From: Syntrophaceae bacterium
Lineage (GTDB): Bacteria; Desulfobacterota; Desulfomonilia; Desulfomonilales; Desulfomonilaceae
Length of the DNA: 40,659 nucleotides
Reading direction: 5' to 3'
Assembly (NCBI GenBank): GCA_031292235.1
Contig: JARLHM010000053.1
Coordinates: forward strand, 1 to 40,659
Shown here piece by piece: positions 8,357 through 16,873 of the stretch (positions are counted from its first letter, which is position 1; the number at the start of each line of letters is the position of its first letter). The translations under genes and the position numbers were made by a program. The notes beneath the pieces are model-generated. The model was not told the origin of the DNA. It was given only the letters and a program-made list of their open reading frames with translations, and did no database searches.

Positions 8357-8681
8357 GTCGACCAGCTTGTTAGGTAATTAAGTAAGAATTAATTACAATG
8401 TCGTCATTTTTGGAGTGGGAAGGAATTATGTTAGTGGCACAAAGTATAATTAGGTAATACTTTAATTTTATTCACTTTACCGCCTTGATTTTGATTTTCC
8501 TTCATAGTATTCTAGTGGGTGTTGCCCAAGGATAATCCCATTGGGAATGATGTTTATTTTATCACTCTTCTGAGTTGCCAAATCTCCAGCAAGGTTAGTG
8601 GCGCTATTAATTGACGCGGAGAAACTCTAAAGAGACTGACATATCAGTTAAGATCAACGAGTCCATGCAAGGAGGATAATA
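8357..8681. other. Intergenic region upstream of the hydrogenase, with several inverted repeats
   Basis: These 325 bases hold no gene I can support. Visible structures are GTAATTAA-N7-TTAATTAC (8374-8396), TCCCA-T-TGGGA (8536-8546), CTCT-AA-AGAG (8625-8634) and ACTGA-N4-TCAGT (8635-8648). A perfect TATAAT at 8445-8450 lacks a good -35 at 16-18 bases. A TGGCAC at 8435-8440 lacks the partnering TTGC of a sigma-54 promoter. The ribosome site AAGGAGG at 8669-8675 belongs to the small subunit gene. The long AT-rich leader is where hydrogenase expression is probably controlled. Confidence 0.5.
8374..8396. repeat. Perfect AT-rich inverted repeat GTAATTAA-N7-TTAATTAC
   Basis: Eight-base arms at 8374-8381 and 8389-8396 are exact reverse complements around GTAAGAA. 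The element is 18 bases past the hemL stop and 286 before the hydrogenase start. It is too AT-rich and lacks a T-run for a strong terminator, so a protein-binding palindrome is at least as likely. Confidence 0.5.
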
Positions 8682-9617
8682 ATGGACAATCATGTCGATT
8701 TAAACGAAAGGTTGGCCCTGAAGGGGGTTTCGCGCCGCGACTTCATGAAGTTTTGCGGTTTGATGGCGACGGTCCTGGGCCTTCCCATGTCCTTCGCTCC
8801 GCGGATCGCTGAGGCCATGGAGAAAAAGAGACCCACTGTCGTATGGATGCATTTCGCTGAATGCACCGGCTGCACGGAGTCTTTTATTAGAACAACCTAT
8901 CCGTGGGCCGCTGACATCATCTTCGATGTAATTGACCTGGCCTATCATGAAACCATTATGGCGGCCGCCGGCGATCAGGCCGAGGAAATTCTCGAAAAAA
9001 CAGTTAAGGACAATAAGGGCAAATACATTTGTATAGCTGAAGGCGCGATTCCCACTAAAGATAACGGCGTCTATGGAAAGGTTCATGGAAAAACCTTCCT
9101 GGAAATTGCGAATCACGTGTGCAAGAACGCAGCGGCTACGATTTGCGTAGGAGCTTGCGCGTGCGATGGCGGAGTGCAGGCCGCCAAACCCAATCCCACA
9201 GAAGCCAAGAGCGTCTCGGCCGTAACAGGGTTGAAAACAGTCAATATCGCTGGTTGTCCTCCCAACGCTAACAACATGGTCGCTACAATTGTCCATTATT
9301 TGCTGCTCGGCAAGCTTCCAGCGCTGGATGACAAGGGCCGGCCGCTGTTTGCTTATGGTTATCTAATCCACGACAACTGCCCAAGAAGGGGCCACTTTGA
9401 AAACCAGGAATTCGTAAAACAGTTTGGAGATGAAGGCGCCGCCAAGGGATGGTGCTTGTATCAAGTTGGTTGCGCTGGGCCTGAAACCTACAACAACTGT
9501 CCAATAATACAGTGGAACCAAGGCACTAACTGGCCTATCAGGGCTGGCCATCCTTGCATTGGTTGCAGTGAACCCAAGTTCTGGGACGATATGAGCCCAT
9601 TCTACGTTCAGAAATAG
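8682..9617 (+). CDS. Periplasmic [NiFe] hydrogenase small subunit, Tat-exported
   Basis: The 311-residue protein begins with a twin-arginine signal (SRRDFMK, residues 17-23, then a hydrophobic stretch and a cleavage region near AEAME at 43-47). Proximal-cluster ligands start with C61 and C64 in AECTGCTES and continue in GACACDGG and AGCPPNANN. The distal cluster His and Cys are in LIHDNCPRRGHFEN and KGWCLYQVGC. The medial [3Fe-4S] ligands are in NNCPIIQWN and HPCIGCSEPKFWD, with the usual proline rather than a fourth Cys. That is the standard oxygen-sensitive group 1 arrangement. The chain ends shortly after this motif with no membrane anchor, so it should be soluble in the periplasm. It carries electrons from the NiFe site to a cytochrome acceptor, which is not encoded here. 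AAGGAGG lies 6 bases before the ATG. Confidence 0.97.
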   Translation: MDNHVDLNERLALKGVSRRDFMKFCGLMATVLGLPMSFAPRIAEAMEKKRPTVVWMHFAECTGCTESFIRTTYPWAADIIFDVIDLAYHETIMAAAGDQAEEILEKTVKDNKGKYICIAEGAIPTKDNGVYGKVHGKTFLEIANHVCKNAAATICVGACACDGGVQAAKPNPTEAKSVSAVTGLKTVNIAGCPPNANNMVATIVHYLLLGKLPALDDKGRPLFAYGYLIHDNCPRRGHFENQEFVKQFGDEGAAKGWCLYQVGCAGPETYNNCPIIQWNQGTNWPIRAGHPCIGCSEPKFWDDMSPFYVQK

Positions 9618-9679
9618 TTTACAGAAAATATCCAAGCTGTCACAAACCAATTAGATAACCCAACAAGAAGGAGCGAAAA

Positions 9680-11344
9680 ATGGCACGAGTCGTCGTTGAC
9701 CCAATTCCCCGAATTGAGGGTCACCTACGCATAGAAGTTGAAGTAGAGAATGGTAAGGTCAAGGACGCCTGGAGCAGCGGTACGCTTTTCCGGGGACTTG
9801 AAATCATTCTTCAGGGACGTGACCCCCGTGACGCCCATCTACTTACCCAGAGATCCTGCGGTGTCTGTACTTTAGTACATTCTCTTGCGTCAGTTAGAGC
9901 AGTCGAAGACGCTTTAAAAATCAAGATTCCACCTAACGCCAGAATAGTGCGTAATCTTACGCATGCGGCGCAAAATATGCACGATCACCCTGTTCATTTC
10001 TATCAGCTGTGCGCACTGGACTGGGTTGATGTTGTTTCAGCCTTATCCGCGGACGCAGGAAAGACTGCCGATTTGTCCAACGCTGTGAGTGGAAGGCCTC
10101 AATCGAAAAAATATTATGAAGGACTAAAAGCTAAACTAAAAGCATTTGTCGATTCCGGTCAGTTAGGACCGTTCGCTAACGCATATTGGGGGCATCCCGC
10201 ATACAAACTCCCCGCCGAAGCCAACTTGATGGCGGTTGGTCACTATCTTGACAACCTCAGACAGCAGGTCCACGCGGCTCAGATGACCGCCATCTGGGGC
10301 GCGAAAAACCCGCATCTGCAAGGCCATCTTCCTGGCGGGGTCACTGTTGTCGGTCAACTTGACGCCGATCGTATGGCCAAATATCTATATATGCTGAAGG
10401 AACAAATCGCCTTCATACAGGAAGTCTATATTCCTGACGTGCTCGCTGTAGCGTCCTTCTATAAGGATTGGACGAAAATCGGCGGAAACAAGAACTTCCT
10501 GGCCTATGGTGATTTCCCGCAGAGTGACAAAGAACCTGAGAGCTTCTACTTCCCGCGAGGCATGATAATTGATGGTAAGCTCAAGTCCCTACCGGTTGAC
10601 CCCACAAAGATTACTGAAGATGTGACAAGGGCGTGGTATGAAAATGGGTCGCCTCTCTATCCCGCGGTGGGAGTTACCAATCCTCTTTCTGGTGACGCTT
10701 TGAAAGGCGCTGTACCTGACACCACATCCAAGGACGGGAAATATACCTGGATGAAAGCCCCAAGATACGACGGCAAAGTCATGGAAGTTGGCCCATTGGC
10801 TCAGTGCCTCGTGTCCTATGTCGGCGGCAACAAGGAAATCAAAGAAACGACCGATATGGTCATGAAGAAACTTGGAATAGGTCCTGAAGCTTTGATGTCA
10901 ACCCTGGGCCGAATCGGAGCGAGAGCCATAAAGTGTCTTGTCAATGCACAGGCCGCCGAGAAGTGGACCATGGAACTTGTGGAAAACATCAAGAAGGGTG
11001 ATACACGAACATTCACCGAATACAAACTTGATGAGACCGTAAACGGTCAAGGTATGGGCCTTAACGATGTGGCCAGAGGATCTCTGGGGCACTGGATTAA
11101 CATCGAGAAGGGTAAGATCAAAAACTATCAGCAAGTTGTTCCTTCTACCTGGAACCTCGGGCCCCGTGACTCGAAGGGTCAGAAGAGCGCTGTTGAGAAC
11201 GCTCTAATAGGTACCCCAGTAGCTGATCCCAAGAAGCCTCTGGAAGTCCTGCGAACCGTTCATTCTTTCGATCCTTGTATTGCCTGCGCTGTTCACGTTA
11301 TTGATCCGAAGACGAATGAGGTTTACGAGTTTAAAGTGTCATAG
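9680..11344 (+). CDS. [NiFe] hydrogenase large (catalytic) subunit
   Basis: The 554-residue protein holds the nickel-iron site that splits or forms H2. The N-terminal ligand motif is RSCGVCTLVH (C60, C63, H67), and the C-terminal one is DPCIACAVH (C533, C536, H539). After H539 come 15 residues (starting VIDPKTNEV) that match the peptide removed by a maturation protease once nickel is in place. PIPRIEGHLRIEVE at the N-terminus is also typical. It follows the small subunit by 62 bases with its own AAGGAG site, forming a two-gene unit; the large subunit is exported by riding on the Tat signal of the small one. The maturation protease and hypBCDEF are not in the window, only hypA at 37626. A strong terminator follows at once. 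Confidence 0.97.
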   Translation: MARVVVDPIPRIEGHLRIEVEVENGKVKDAWSSGTLFRGLEIILQGRDPRDAHLLTQRSCGVCTLVHSLASVRAVEDALKIKIPPNARIVRNLTHAAQNMHDHPVHFYQLCALDWVDVVSALSADAGKTADLSNAVSGRPQSKKYYEGLKAKLKAFVDSGQLGPFANAYWGHPAYKLPAEANLMAVGHYLDNLRQQVHAAQMTAIWGAKNPHLQGHLPGGVTVVGQLDADRMAKYLYMLKEQIAFIQEVYIPDVLAVASFYKDWTKIGGNKNFLAYGDFPQSDKEPESFYFPRGMIIDGKLKSLPVDPTKITEDVTRAWYENGSPLYPAVGVTNPLSGDALKGAVPDTTSKDGKYTWMKAPRYDGKVMEVGPLAQCLVSYVGGNKEIKETTDMVMKKLGIGPEALMSTLGRIGARAIKCLVNAQAAEKWTMELVENIKKGDTRTFTEYKLDETVNGQGMGLNDVARGSLGHWINIEKGKIKNYQQVVPSTWNLGPRDSKGQKSAVENALIGTPVADPKKPLEVLRTVHSFDPCIACAVHVIDPKTNEVYEFKVS

Positions 11345-11362
11345 TTTAGACACTCCAAACAG

Positions 11363-11394
11363 CAAAAAAAGCGGTCATAATGGCCGCTTTTTTG
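11363..11394. terminator. Bidirectional intrinsic terminator between hydrogenase and mqn cluster
   Basis: AAAAAAAGCGGTC-ATAAT-GGCCGCTTTTTT forms a GC-rich stem (one G-T pair) flanked by A and T runs, so it can end transcripts from either strand. It lies 19 bases after the hydrogenase large-subunit stop and 58 beyond the mqnB stop. Confidence 0.9.
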
Positions 11395-11451
11395 TTATCA
11401 CGAAGACACTATCACCAACGAGATGAATCAATTATGTCACAAGGCGTTTTT

Positions 11452-12069
11452 TCAGAACAGTGGCGTGACGGATTCAAAGAAGAATTTAAAAAAGGAATCC
11501 CTATAAATCTTTATGTTATCTACTATATCCTTGTCTTTAATATGGTCCGCCGTGTCACTTACGTATTTAAAAAGATAGCACTTGGTTTTGAATTTCTTAC
11601 AAGTTTGAATCACAGAAGCGCTTTCCATGTCAACAAGATCCGCTATTAACGAAAGTCTTTGCCTTTCGGAAGGATCGAGCACGGGTCTATCCAATGTCGC
11701 AATTCTCGCAGAAGAAAATCCTTCAAAGAAATCAGGAGTGTGGGTATAGGCATTTTTTGATTTAAATCGAGGTCTGTCATATTCAATCGCCCTTACGATA
11801 TGGAAATTCATGCCAAGTGAAATGGTTGAGCCCGTTGCGCCCGCGGCCCCCAAATTTACAATACAGGAAGGGCTGAATTTAAGGCAGGAATAAGTGCAGG
11901 CTATAGCGGAGTTTGTTTTACCGATTCCAGAAATGGCCAGGATATAGTTGTCATTTCTGTAAACAGGGATACGTTCTTCGGTTTGCTTTGTTAATGAAAG
12001 TCCTTCAATAAATGGCTGCGCCTCAAGTAGGGTAGCCATGATCAGACATTTTAAAGTATTTTTTTCCAT
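11452..12069 (-). CDS. mqnB: Futalosine hydrolase (MqnB)
   Basis: The 205-residue protein is a compact member of the MTA/SAH nucleosidase fold: E16 in LLEAQPF, AISGIGKTNSAIAC, VNLGAAGATG (71-80), VDMES (146-150, E149) and the catalytic Asp in VSDTAD (D172). MqnB cleaves (aminodeoxy)futalosine-type intermediates to release the base and give dehypoxanthine futalosine for MqnC. The assignment rests on this fold plus position: it overlaps mqnD by 19 bases at the end of a run of other futalosine-pathway genes. The ATG at 12069 lies inside the mqnD coding sequence, suggesting translational coupling. It ends 58 bases from the bidirectional terminator it shares with the hydrogenase genes. It differs clearly from the longer phosphorylase-like protein at 5611. 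Confidence 0.88.
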   Translation of the reverse strand: MEKNTLKCLIMATLLEAQPFIEGLSLTKQTEERIPVYRNDNYILAISGIGKTNSAIACTYSCLKFSPSCIVNLGAAGATGSTISLGMNFHIVRAIEYDRPRFKSKNAYTHTPDFFEGFSSARIATLDRPVLDPSERQRLSLIADLVDMESASVIQTCKKFKTKCYLFKYVSDTADHIKDKDIVDNIKIYRDSFFKFFFESVTPLF

Positions 12070-12851
12070 TTGGCCATTTCATCTAGGGTTTGAATCGCCT
12101 TTTCACCTGTTTCACCCAAGGATAATGTGAAATCATTGACATACAGGTTGATATGTCCGTCTATGACCTTTTCGTCCAATTCCTGAGCATGTTCCAAAAT
12201 AAAATGGCGGGAATCATTCCTGTTCTCAGTCGCATATTTTATGGAATTCCGGATTATCTGTTCTGCCTGTTTTTTGTGGATTATTGTATTAGCGTCTTTC
12301 CTTATTGCTATGCAACCAAGTGGGATAGGAGAGTTTGTTTCCTTTTCCCACCATTCACCAAGATCTATGATCTTCTGGCAATCATAATCCTGGTAAACAA
12401 ATCTTCCTTCATGAATAATTAGGCCCGCATCATACTCGCCGGACCGAACTCCAGGAAGGATTCTATCAAATCGGGTCACCACAATATTTTTGACTTCAGG
12501 GTTCCAAAGCCGGAGAAGAAGAAAAGCGGTGGTGTATATCCCAGGAATCGCAATTCTGGAACCTGCGGAAAAAGAATTTCCCTGTCGTGATACCAGAAGA
12601 GGTCCGCATCCAAAACCTAAAGCCGAACCGGAATCTAACAGCTCGTATTGTTCTTTCAAGAGCAGGTATGCGTAAAAAGAAAGTTTTGTGATCTGAAATA
12701 TTTGTTTGAAAGCCGCTTGATTGAGTTTTTCTACGTCATCAATATGTGAGGAGAAACTGTAATCACACGTGTCTATACGATGGTGAAGCAGTGCGTCAAA
12801 TATGAAAGTGTCGTTGGGACATGGTGAAAAAGCTAATGATAGTTCAGTCAT
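12051..12851 (-). CDS. mqnD: 1,4-dihydroxy-6-naphthoate synthase (MqnD)
   Basis: The 266-residue product begins LSLAFSPCPNDTFIFDALL, the strongly conserved MqnD N-terminus, and keeps the periplasmic-binding-protein-like architecture (GPLLVSRQ, IAIPGIYTTAFLLLRL, YDAGLIIHEGRF, LGEWWEKETNSPIPLG). The enzyme converts cyclic dehypoxanthine futalosine into 1,4-dihydroxy-6-naphthoate, the first naphthalene-ring intermediate of this menaquinone route. There is a single base between the mqnC stop and the flanking frame, and it overlaps mqnB, so the three are almost certainly cotranslated. The glycine/proline-rich ESALPIPLG-like loop lies near residue 170. MqnA is its paralogue; the SPCPNDTF start separates the two. 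Cytoplasmic. Confidence 0.94.
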   Translation of the reverse strand: MTELSLAFSPCPNDTFIFDALLHHRIDTCDYSFSSHIDDVEKLNQAAFKQIFQITKLSFYAYLLLKEQYELLDSGSALGFGCGPLLVSRQGNSFSAGSRIAIPGIYTTAFLLLRLWNPEVKNIVVTRFDRILPGVRSGEYDAGLIIHEGRFVYQDYDCQKIIDLGEWWEKETNSPIPLGCIAIRKDANTIIHKKQAEQIIRNSIKYATENRNDSRHFILEHAQELDEKVIDGHINLYVNDFTLSLGETGEKAIQTLDEMAKWKKIL

Positions 12852-12852
12852 T

Positions 12853-13929
12853 TTAATATGTTTTTATTTTTTTATACTCAGAGTCTCTAAGGTAAGGGGT
12901 CTTACCGGCGTTCTTTATGATATCAATAAATTCGTCTACACCCGACCTAGTTTCAACACCTGTAGCTTTCACAACTTTTTCCTCCATCAGCACTCCTCCC
13001 AAATCATTTGCTCCCATGGTGAGAGCGATCTGTGCCAGTTTAAGTCCCTCTGTGAGCCATCCAGCCTGAATAAAAGTGATATTGTCAAGGAAGATGCGGG
13101 AGATTGCCACTATCTTTAGGTAATCAAGGCCTGTAGCTGGTTCTATGTCCCTGAGTCTGGTATTGGTAGGAGAAAAAGACCATGGTATGAAGGCCCTGAA
13201 TATTCCGGTCTTGTCCTGGATCCCTCGCACGAAATTCAAATGTTCGATTCTATCCTCATTGGTTTCTCCCATTCCATAGGTCATGGTCGCCGAGGACTTC
13301 ATCCCATGCCTATGCAACGCAAATATCGCATCTGCCCAGGTATCTCTGCTGATTTTCCTAGGACTTACTTTTGATCGTATTCCGTCAACCAGCAAATCGG
13401 ATGCGCCAGGCACGGAATCGAGGCCGGCATCCTTTAGCGCTGATATAACTTCGCCAAGAGGCACGGAACTCTTCCTGGAAATGTGGACAAGTTCCGATGG
13501 TGAAAACGAATGAAGATATATTTGTGGGAAGCGACTTTTTATGTTTGTCACCATGTCAACATATTTGTTGAGAGTGTAATCCGGATGAAGCCCTCCCTGA
13601 AGCATGACCTGTGTACCTCCAATAGATAGAAGCTCTTCGACTTTTTCCAAGATTTCATTGTCGGAAAGTTCGTAGGGATCTATCAGGTTCGCCCTTGCAT
13701 GATATGCGCAGAAATCGCAGGCAGCTTCACAGATGTTGGTGTAGTTAATTATGCGGTCTATTATGAACCCGACTTCATTGACGGCTGAAGCCATCATTCT
13801 TCTTGAGTCTCCTGCTTCACCGAGTTCTATGATGTCCCATGAAAAAAGGTTAACGGCTTCTTCAGGGGAAACTCTGTTTCCAGAGTGAATCTTGCGTCTA
13901 AGGTCCTTTTTGTTAGAAGATTGGCTCAT
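12853..13929 (-). CDS. mqnC: Cyclic dehypoxanthine futalosine synthase (MqnC), radical SAM
   Basis: The radical SAM cluster motif CEAACDFC (C67, C71, C74 from the chosen start) follows INYTNI, and MLQGGLHPDYTLN, HSFSPSELVHIS and PGASDLLVDGIR are typical of the MqnC/MqnE/CofG-H group. MqnC cyclises dehypoxanthine futalosine. The assignment to MqnC rather than MqnE rests on the CxxxCxxCAYHA motif and on the neighbouring, separate mqnE. The frame is open to a GTG at 13998, with ATGs at 13974 and 13929. The ATG at 13929 leaves 34 bases after the mqnA stop and gives a normal length (358 residues), so I use it, though no strong ribosome site supports any of the three. FeS and SAM dependence fit an anaerobe. 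Confidence 0.92.
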   Translation of the reverse strand: MSQSSNKKDLRRKIHSGNRVSPEEAVNLFSWDIIELGEAGDSRRMMASAVNEVGFIIDRIINYTNICEAACDFCAYHARANLIDPYELSDNEILEKVEELLSIGGTQVMLQGGLHPDYTLNKYVDMVTNIKSRFPQIYLHSFSPSELVHISRKSSVPLGEVISALKDAGLDSVPGASDLLVDGIRSKVSPRKISRDTWADAIFALHRHGMKSSATMTYGMGETNEDRIEHLNFVRGIQDKTGIFRAFIPWSFSPTNTRLRDIEPATGLDYLKIVAISRIFLDNITFIQAGWLTEGLKLAQIALTMGANDLGGVLMEEKVVKATGVETRSGVDEFIDIIKNAGKTPYLRDSEYKKIKTY

Positions 13930-13963
13930 CTTATTACATTTGTGTTCGTTTGATAAAATTGAC

Positions 13964-14797
13964 CTAGAATTCATCCATGAAATTGAGAGATTTAACACCT
14001 TTCAACTGTTTGATATCTTCCGCCATTGACAGATAATATCTGAACGCGTTTTTCAGGTTGTCTGTAAACTCAAATTGTAGTGTGTCGTAGTAACTCTCCA
14101 CATCATATGAGATATTTGGGTATTTCTGTCTGGCCTTGGCAATTACCGTTTCTTTCTCCTGAGCGAGAAGCTGGATGGAAGAGGAGTAGGAATTTATTAC
14201 AGCCTTGATCCCGGATAAATTTTCCTTGACGGTGTCTCTTCTGACCGTAAACACGGCAAAAACGATTGGGAATCCTGTCTTTTGGAGCCAGAGTTCACCG
14301 AGGTCATATTTATACGGTACTGCGTTAACGGCATCTGTCATGGCGTCATTTCCGATTATTAGCGCAGCGTCATAGTTGCTCAAATCCTCATAGGGCCTCG
14401 ATATCAAATAAGATGGTTCGATATCGAAAAATTTCTTCATGAGGATCTTAAGAAGTACTTGGGACGTATGTGAAGCGCTTGACATCCCCACTCTCTTCGC
14501 GTGTAATTCATCAATTGGGAGCTTGCTGCAGAGAAGCACAGACCCGACATAACCAACCGAACTCAGACAGAATTGGGGCAACAGAAAAACGTCGTCTTGT
14601 ATATCAGCATAAGTCGCTGCGGATATTGGGCTCAAATCCAGGGCCTTGTCCATCATCATCCTGTTTAGTTGTGTAGGGAGCCCAGGGACGACCTTTACGC
14701 CTTCTAAAGGCTCCTTTTCAAACATTTTGTAGTAAAAAGGATAGCAGTTCAAATAGTCTATATAGCCAATTTCCATTTCGAAAATCTCCAATTTCAT
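13964..14797 (-). CDS. mqnA: Chorismate dehydratase (MqnA)
   Basis: The 277-residue product starts IGYIDYLNCYPFYYKM, the MqnA N-terminal signature, and shows LDLSPISAATYADIQDD, VLLCSKLPIDEL, SSASHTSQVLLKILM and AALIIGNDAM. The protein has a periplasmic-binding-protein fold without a signal peptide and converts chorismate to 3-[(1-carboxyvinyl)oxy]benzoate, the entry step of the futalosine route. Its ATG at 14797 overlaps the mqnE stop as ATGA, a classic coupled arrangement; an internal ATG at 14776 is a possible shorter start. Transcribed after mqnE and before mqnC. Pathway membership is very secure given the flanking genes. Confidence 0.94.
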   Translation of the reverse strand: MKLEIFEMEIGYIDYLNCYPFYYKMFEKEPLEGVKVVPGLPTQLNRMMMDKALDLSPISAATYADIQDDVFLLPQFCLSSVGYVGSVLLCSKLPIDELHAKRVGMSSASHTSQVLLKILMKKFFDIEPSYLISRPYEDLSNYDAALIIGNDAMTDAVNAVPYKYDLGELWLQKTGFPIVFAVFTVRRDTVKENLSGIKAVINSYSSSIQLLAQEKETVIAKARQKYPNISYDVESYYDTLQFEFTDNLKNAFRYYLSMAEDIKQLKGVKSLNFMDEF

Positions 14798-15897
14798 TGA
14801 ATCCAGTAATTCGCGGTGGTTCTTACAGGTTTAAGTCCAGCGTTTTCAATCAGTCTTTTCAAGAAAGATTCCGATCCATAATCGGGTGTTTTTGCCCCTG
14901 CGGCGTGAACGACCTTTTCATTTTGATATGTGGCTGCGAAGTCATCAACTCCAAACTTTAGCAGGATCTGGGCCATCTTGTCGCTGAGATACATCCACAG
15001 GGCCTTGAGATGCAAAACATTGTGCAGAAATACCCGGCTTGTGGCATAAATTCGAATGTCGTCATATCCAGTGGAAGTATTGCGTTTTGCTTCTATTTTG
15101 GTGTTTTCTCCGTGAAACAGAAGTGGGACAAAGGTCTTGAACCCATGAGTTTCATCCTGGAGTTTCCGTATCCTAGCGAGATGGTCAACAATGTCTTCAA
15201 CTGCCTCTTTATGATTGTACAACATGGTGACATTTGTCTTTAGACCCAATTCATGGGCCGATCGCATTATTTGAAGCCATCTTTTGCCTGAGATTTTTGC
15301 GGGCGCTATGATGTCTCTTATGTGCGGTGAAAATATTTCGGCGCCTCCGCCGGGCATTGCCCCAACTCCGGCCTCTATTAAGCGCTCCAATGTTTTGTTG
15401 GCCGATGTCTTGGCCTTTTTCGCGAAGTAATCTATCTCAACGGCGGTAAAGGCAACGACAAAGATGTCAGGTTTAATTTTTTTAATCCGTCTTATCATCT
15501 GTTCAAAATAATCAATTGAAAGCTTTGGATTAAGTCCTCCCACAATATGAACTTCATCGATGCCCGATGTGACGGCGTCCTGAACACGCGCTTCAATTTG
15601 GTCGAGAGAGAGTACAAAGGCGTCCTTGTCGTCTTCGTCACGGGAGAATGCGCAGAGCGGACACCGGAGTTCGCATATATTGGTGAAATTGAGGTTCATG
15701 TTTACGCCGTAATACGCGACGTCACCGTGAAGTCTCGTTCGGACAAAGTCGCTGATTTTCCCGAGATCTAGAATGTCGTTTGTCGTGAGCATGTATTTTG
15801 CGTCTGATCTCGAAACCGGTGTGCTCTCATAGACCTTTTTTGCGATTGTCCGAAGTCTTTTGTTTGTGACTGAATCTGGAAAATCGGAGAAGTTCAT
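14794..15897 (-). CDS. mqnE: Aminofutalosine synthase (MqnE), radical SAM
   Basis: The 367-residue enzyme carries CELRCPLC (C75, C79, C82 from the ATG at 15897) after NLNFTNI, then IVGGLNPKLSIDYFEQMI, AVEIDYFAKKA, GAMPGGGAEIFS and TNVTMLYNHKE. MqnE joins the chorismate-derived enol ether to SAM's adenosyl group, losing CO2, to give 6-amino-6-deoxyfutalosine. The frame extends to a TTG at 15945, but the first 16 residues look unlike the family, so the ATG is used. It is the first of five mqn genes in tight array (E-A-C-D-B), about 134 bases after the mqnP-like ubiA, so all seven genes may share one transcript. Distinguished from MqnC by its CAFS(R)-type motif and this order. Confidence 0.93.
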   Translation of the reverse strand: MNFSDFPDSVTNKRLRTIAKKVYESTPVSRSDAKYMLTTNDILDLGKISDFVRTRLHGDVAYYGVNMNLNFTNICELRCPLCAFSRDEDDKDAFVLSLDQIEARVQDAVTSGIDEVHIVGGLNPKLSIDYFEQMIRRIKKIKPDIFVVAFTAVEIDYFAKKAKTSANKTLERLIEAGVGAMPGGGAEIFSPHIRDIIAPAKISGKRWLQIMRSAHELGLKTNVTMLYNHKEAVEDIVDHLARIRKLQDETHGFKTFVPLLFHGENTKIEAKRNTSTGYDDIRIYATSRVFLHNVLHLKALWMYLSDKMAQILLKFGVDDFAATYQNEKVVHAAGAKTPDYGSESFLKRLIENAGLKPVRTTANYWIQ

Positions 15898-16030
15898 AGC
15901 AAGTCCGTATACCGATGTAAATTTAAACTTGAGGCCCCTTTTCAAAACTGGTGAAGCTAGGGATCCTGTGAACTCTGAATCATTGACTGGACCAACTAGG
16001 GCTCTGATTCATCAGTAAAGAAAGAGACAG

Positions 16031-16873
16031 TCATATCAAAAACACATCAATCAATGTGCCGATTAACAGAAATGGAGACACATACAGGTTGGCATAAAAA
16101 AATTTCTTTAAGGCCAGCGATATGTCACCACGTTTTACAACCCTTTGCTGATAAATAAAAATTAACGCGACGCAGGCCAAAGCCAACCAATATGGCATAC
16201 TTTTCCTGGTAATTACGCCGGCTGTAACCATTGCGCAAATAGACAGAACATAACAGGCTTCCGAGACTATGAGCGACGCCTTTTGCCCAAACATCGACGG
16301 AAACGAGTAGATGCCTTCTTTTCGGTCGAAATCCACATCCTGGACAGCATAGACTATGTCAAGACCGGCGATCCACAGCAAAATGGCGCAACCCAGGAGA
16401 ACGGAAACGAGGGAAATTTCACCCGTGACCGCAATATAACCCCCGATTGGGGCGACGGCTTCAACAAGTCCCAAATAGAAATGTGATGACGAAGAAAAAC
16501 GCTTAAAGTACGAATAGGTAAACAACAAAATAATTGCCGGGAATGAAAGGTAGAAACAAAGGTTGTTTAAAAAGAATGACGCCCCAACAAGCGTCAGGCA
16601 AGCTATCATGCCGATTAGCCATACCTCAGACTTTGTGACCTTGCCACTGGGAACAAGACGATCTTTTGTGCGTGGGTTCTTGCCGTCTATCTCAGCGTCT
16701 ATAACCCTGTTGAAGGACATCCCGGCTGTTCGAGCCGCCACAAAAGCTATGGTAACAAGGACCCAAGTTGAGAAATGCCTTCCATTCGCAAACAGTACGC
16801 CCAGATACGCAAAAGGGAGAGCGAACAGAGTTTGCTCAAACATTATAAGAGAAGAGAATTTCTTAAAGTCCAT
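16031..16873 (-). CDS. mqnP: UbiA-family prenyltransferase, probable MqnP
   Basis: This 280-residue multi-pass membrane protein has both Asp-rich UbiA motifs: NRVIDAEID (55-63) and DIVYAVQDVDFD (172-183), separated by about 110 residues of membrane helices. The family attaches a polyprenyl chain to an aromatic ring at the cytoplasmic membrane. Here the acceptor is inferred to be the 1,4-dihydroxy-6-naphthoate made by MqnD, because a UbiD-family decarboxylase overlaps its start and five mqn genes follow. The ATG at 16873 lies inside the ubiD-like gene, giving an 11-base overlap; the longer frame to 16996 is the out-of-frame shadow of that gene. 4-Hydroxybenzoate prenylation is the alternative, but no other ubiquinone gene is present. 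Confidence 0.86.
   Translation of the reverse strand: MDFKKFSSLIMFEQTLFALPFAYLGVLFANGRHFSTWVLVTIAFVAARTAGMSFNRVIDAEIDGKNPRTKDRLVPSGKVTKSEVWLIGMIACLTLVGASFFLNNLCFYLSFPAIILLFTYSYFKRFSSSSHFYLGLVEAVAPIGGYIAVTGEISLVSVLLGCAILLWIAGLDIVYAVQDVDFDRKEGIYSFPSMFGQKASLIVSEACYVLSICAMVTAGVITRKSMPYWLALACVALIFIYQQRVVKRGDISLALKKFFYANLYVSPFLLIGTLIDVFLI

Noticed and set aside
8435-8450. Possible sigma-54 promoter (TGGCAC) or TATAAT-based promoter before the hydrogenase
   Set aside because: TGGCAC has no TTGC at the right spacing, and TATAAT has no -35 at 16-18 bases.
8700-9296. Long minus-strand frame across the hydrogenase small subunit
   Set aside because: It is the antisense shadow of a gene with all cluster ligands; composition is that of a reverse translation.
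11380-11649. Plus-strand 89-codon frame after the hydrogenase large subunit
   Set aside because: It begins inside the terminator and runs antisense through mqnB; no ribosome site or family match.
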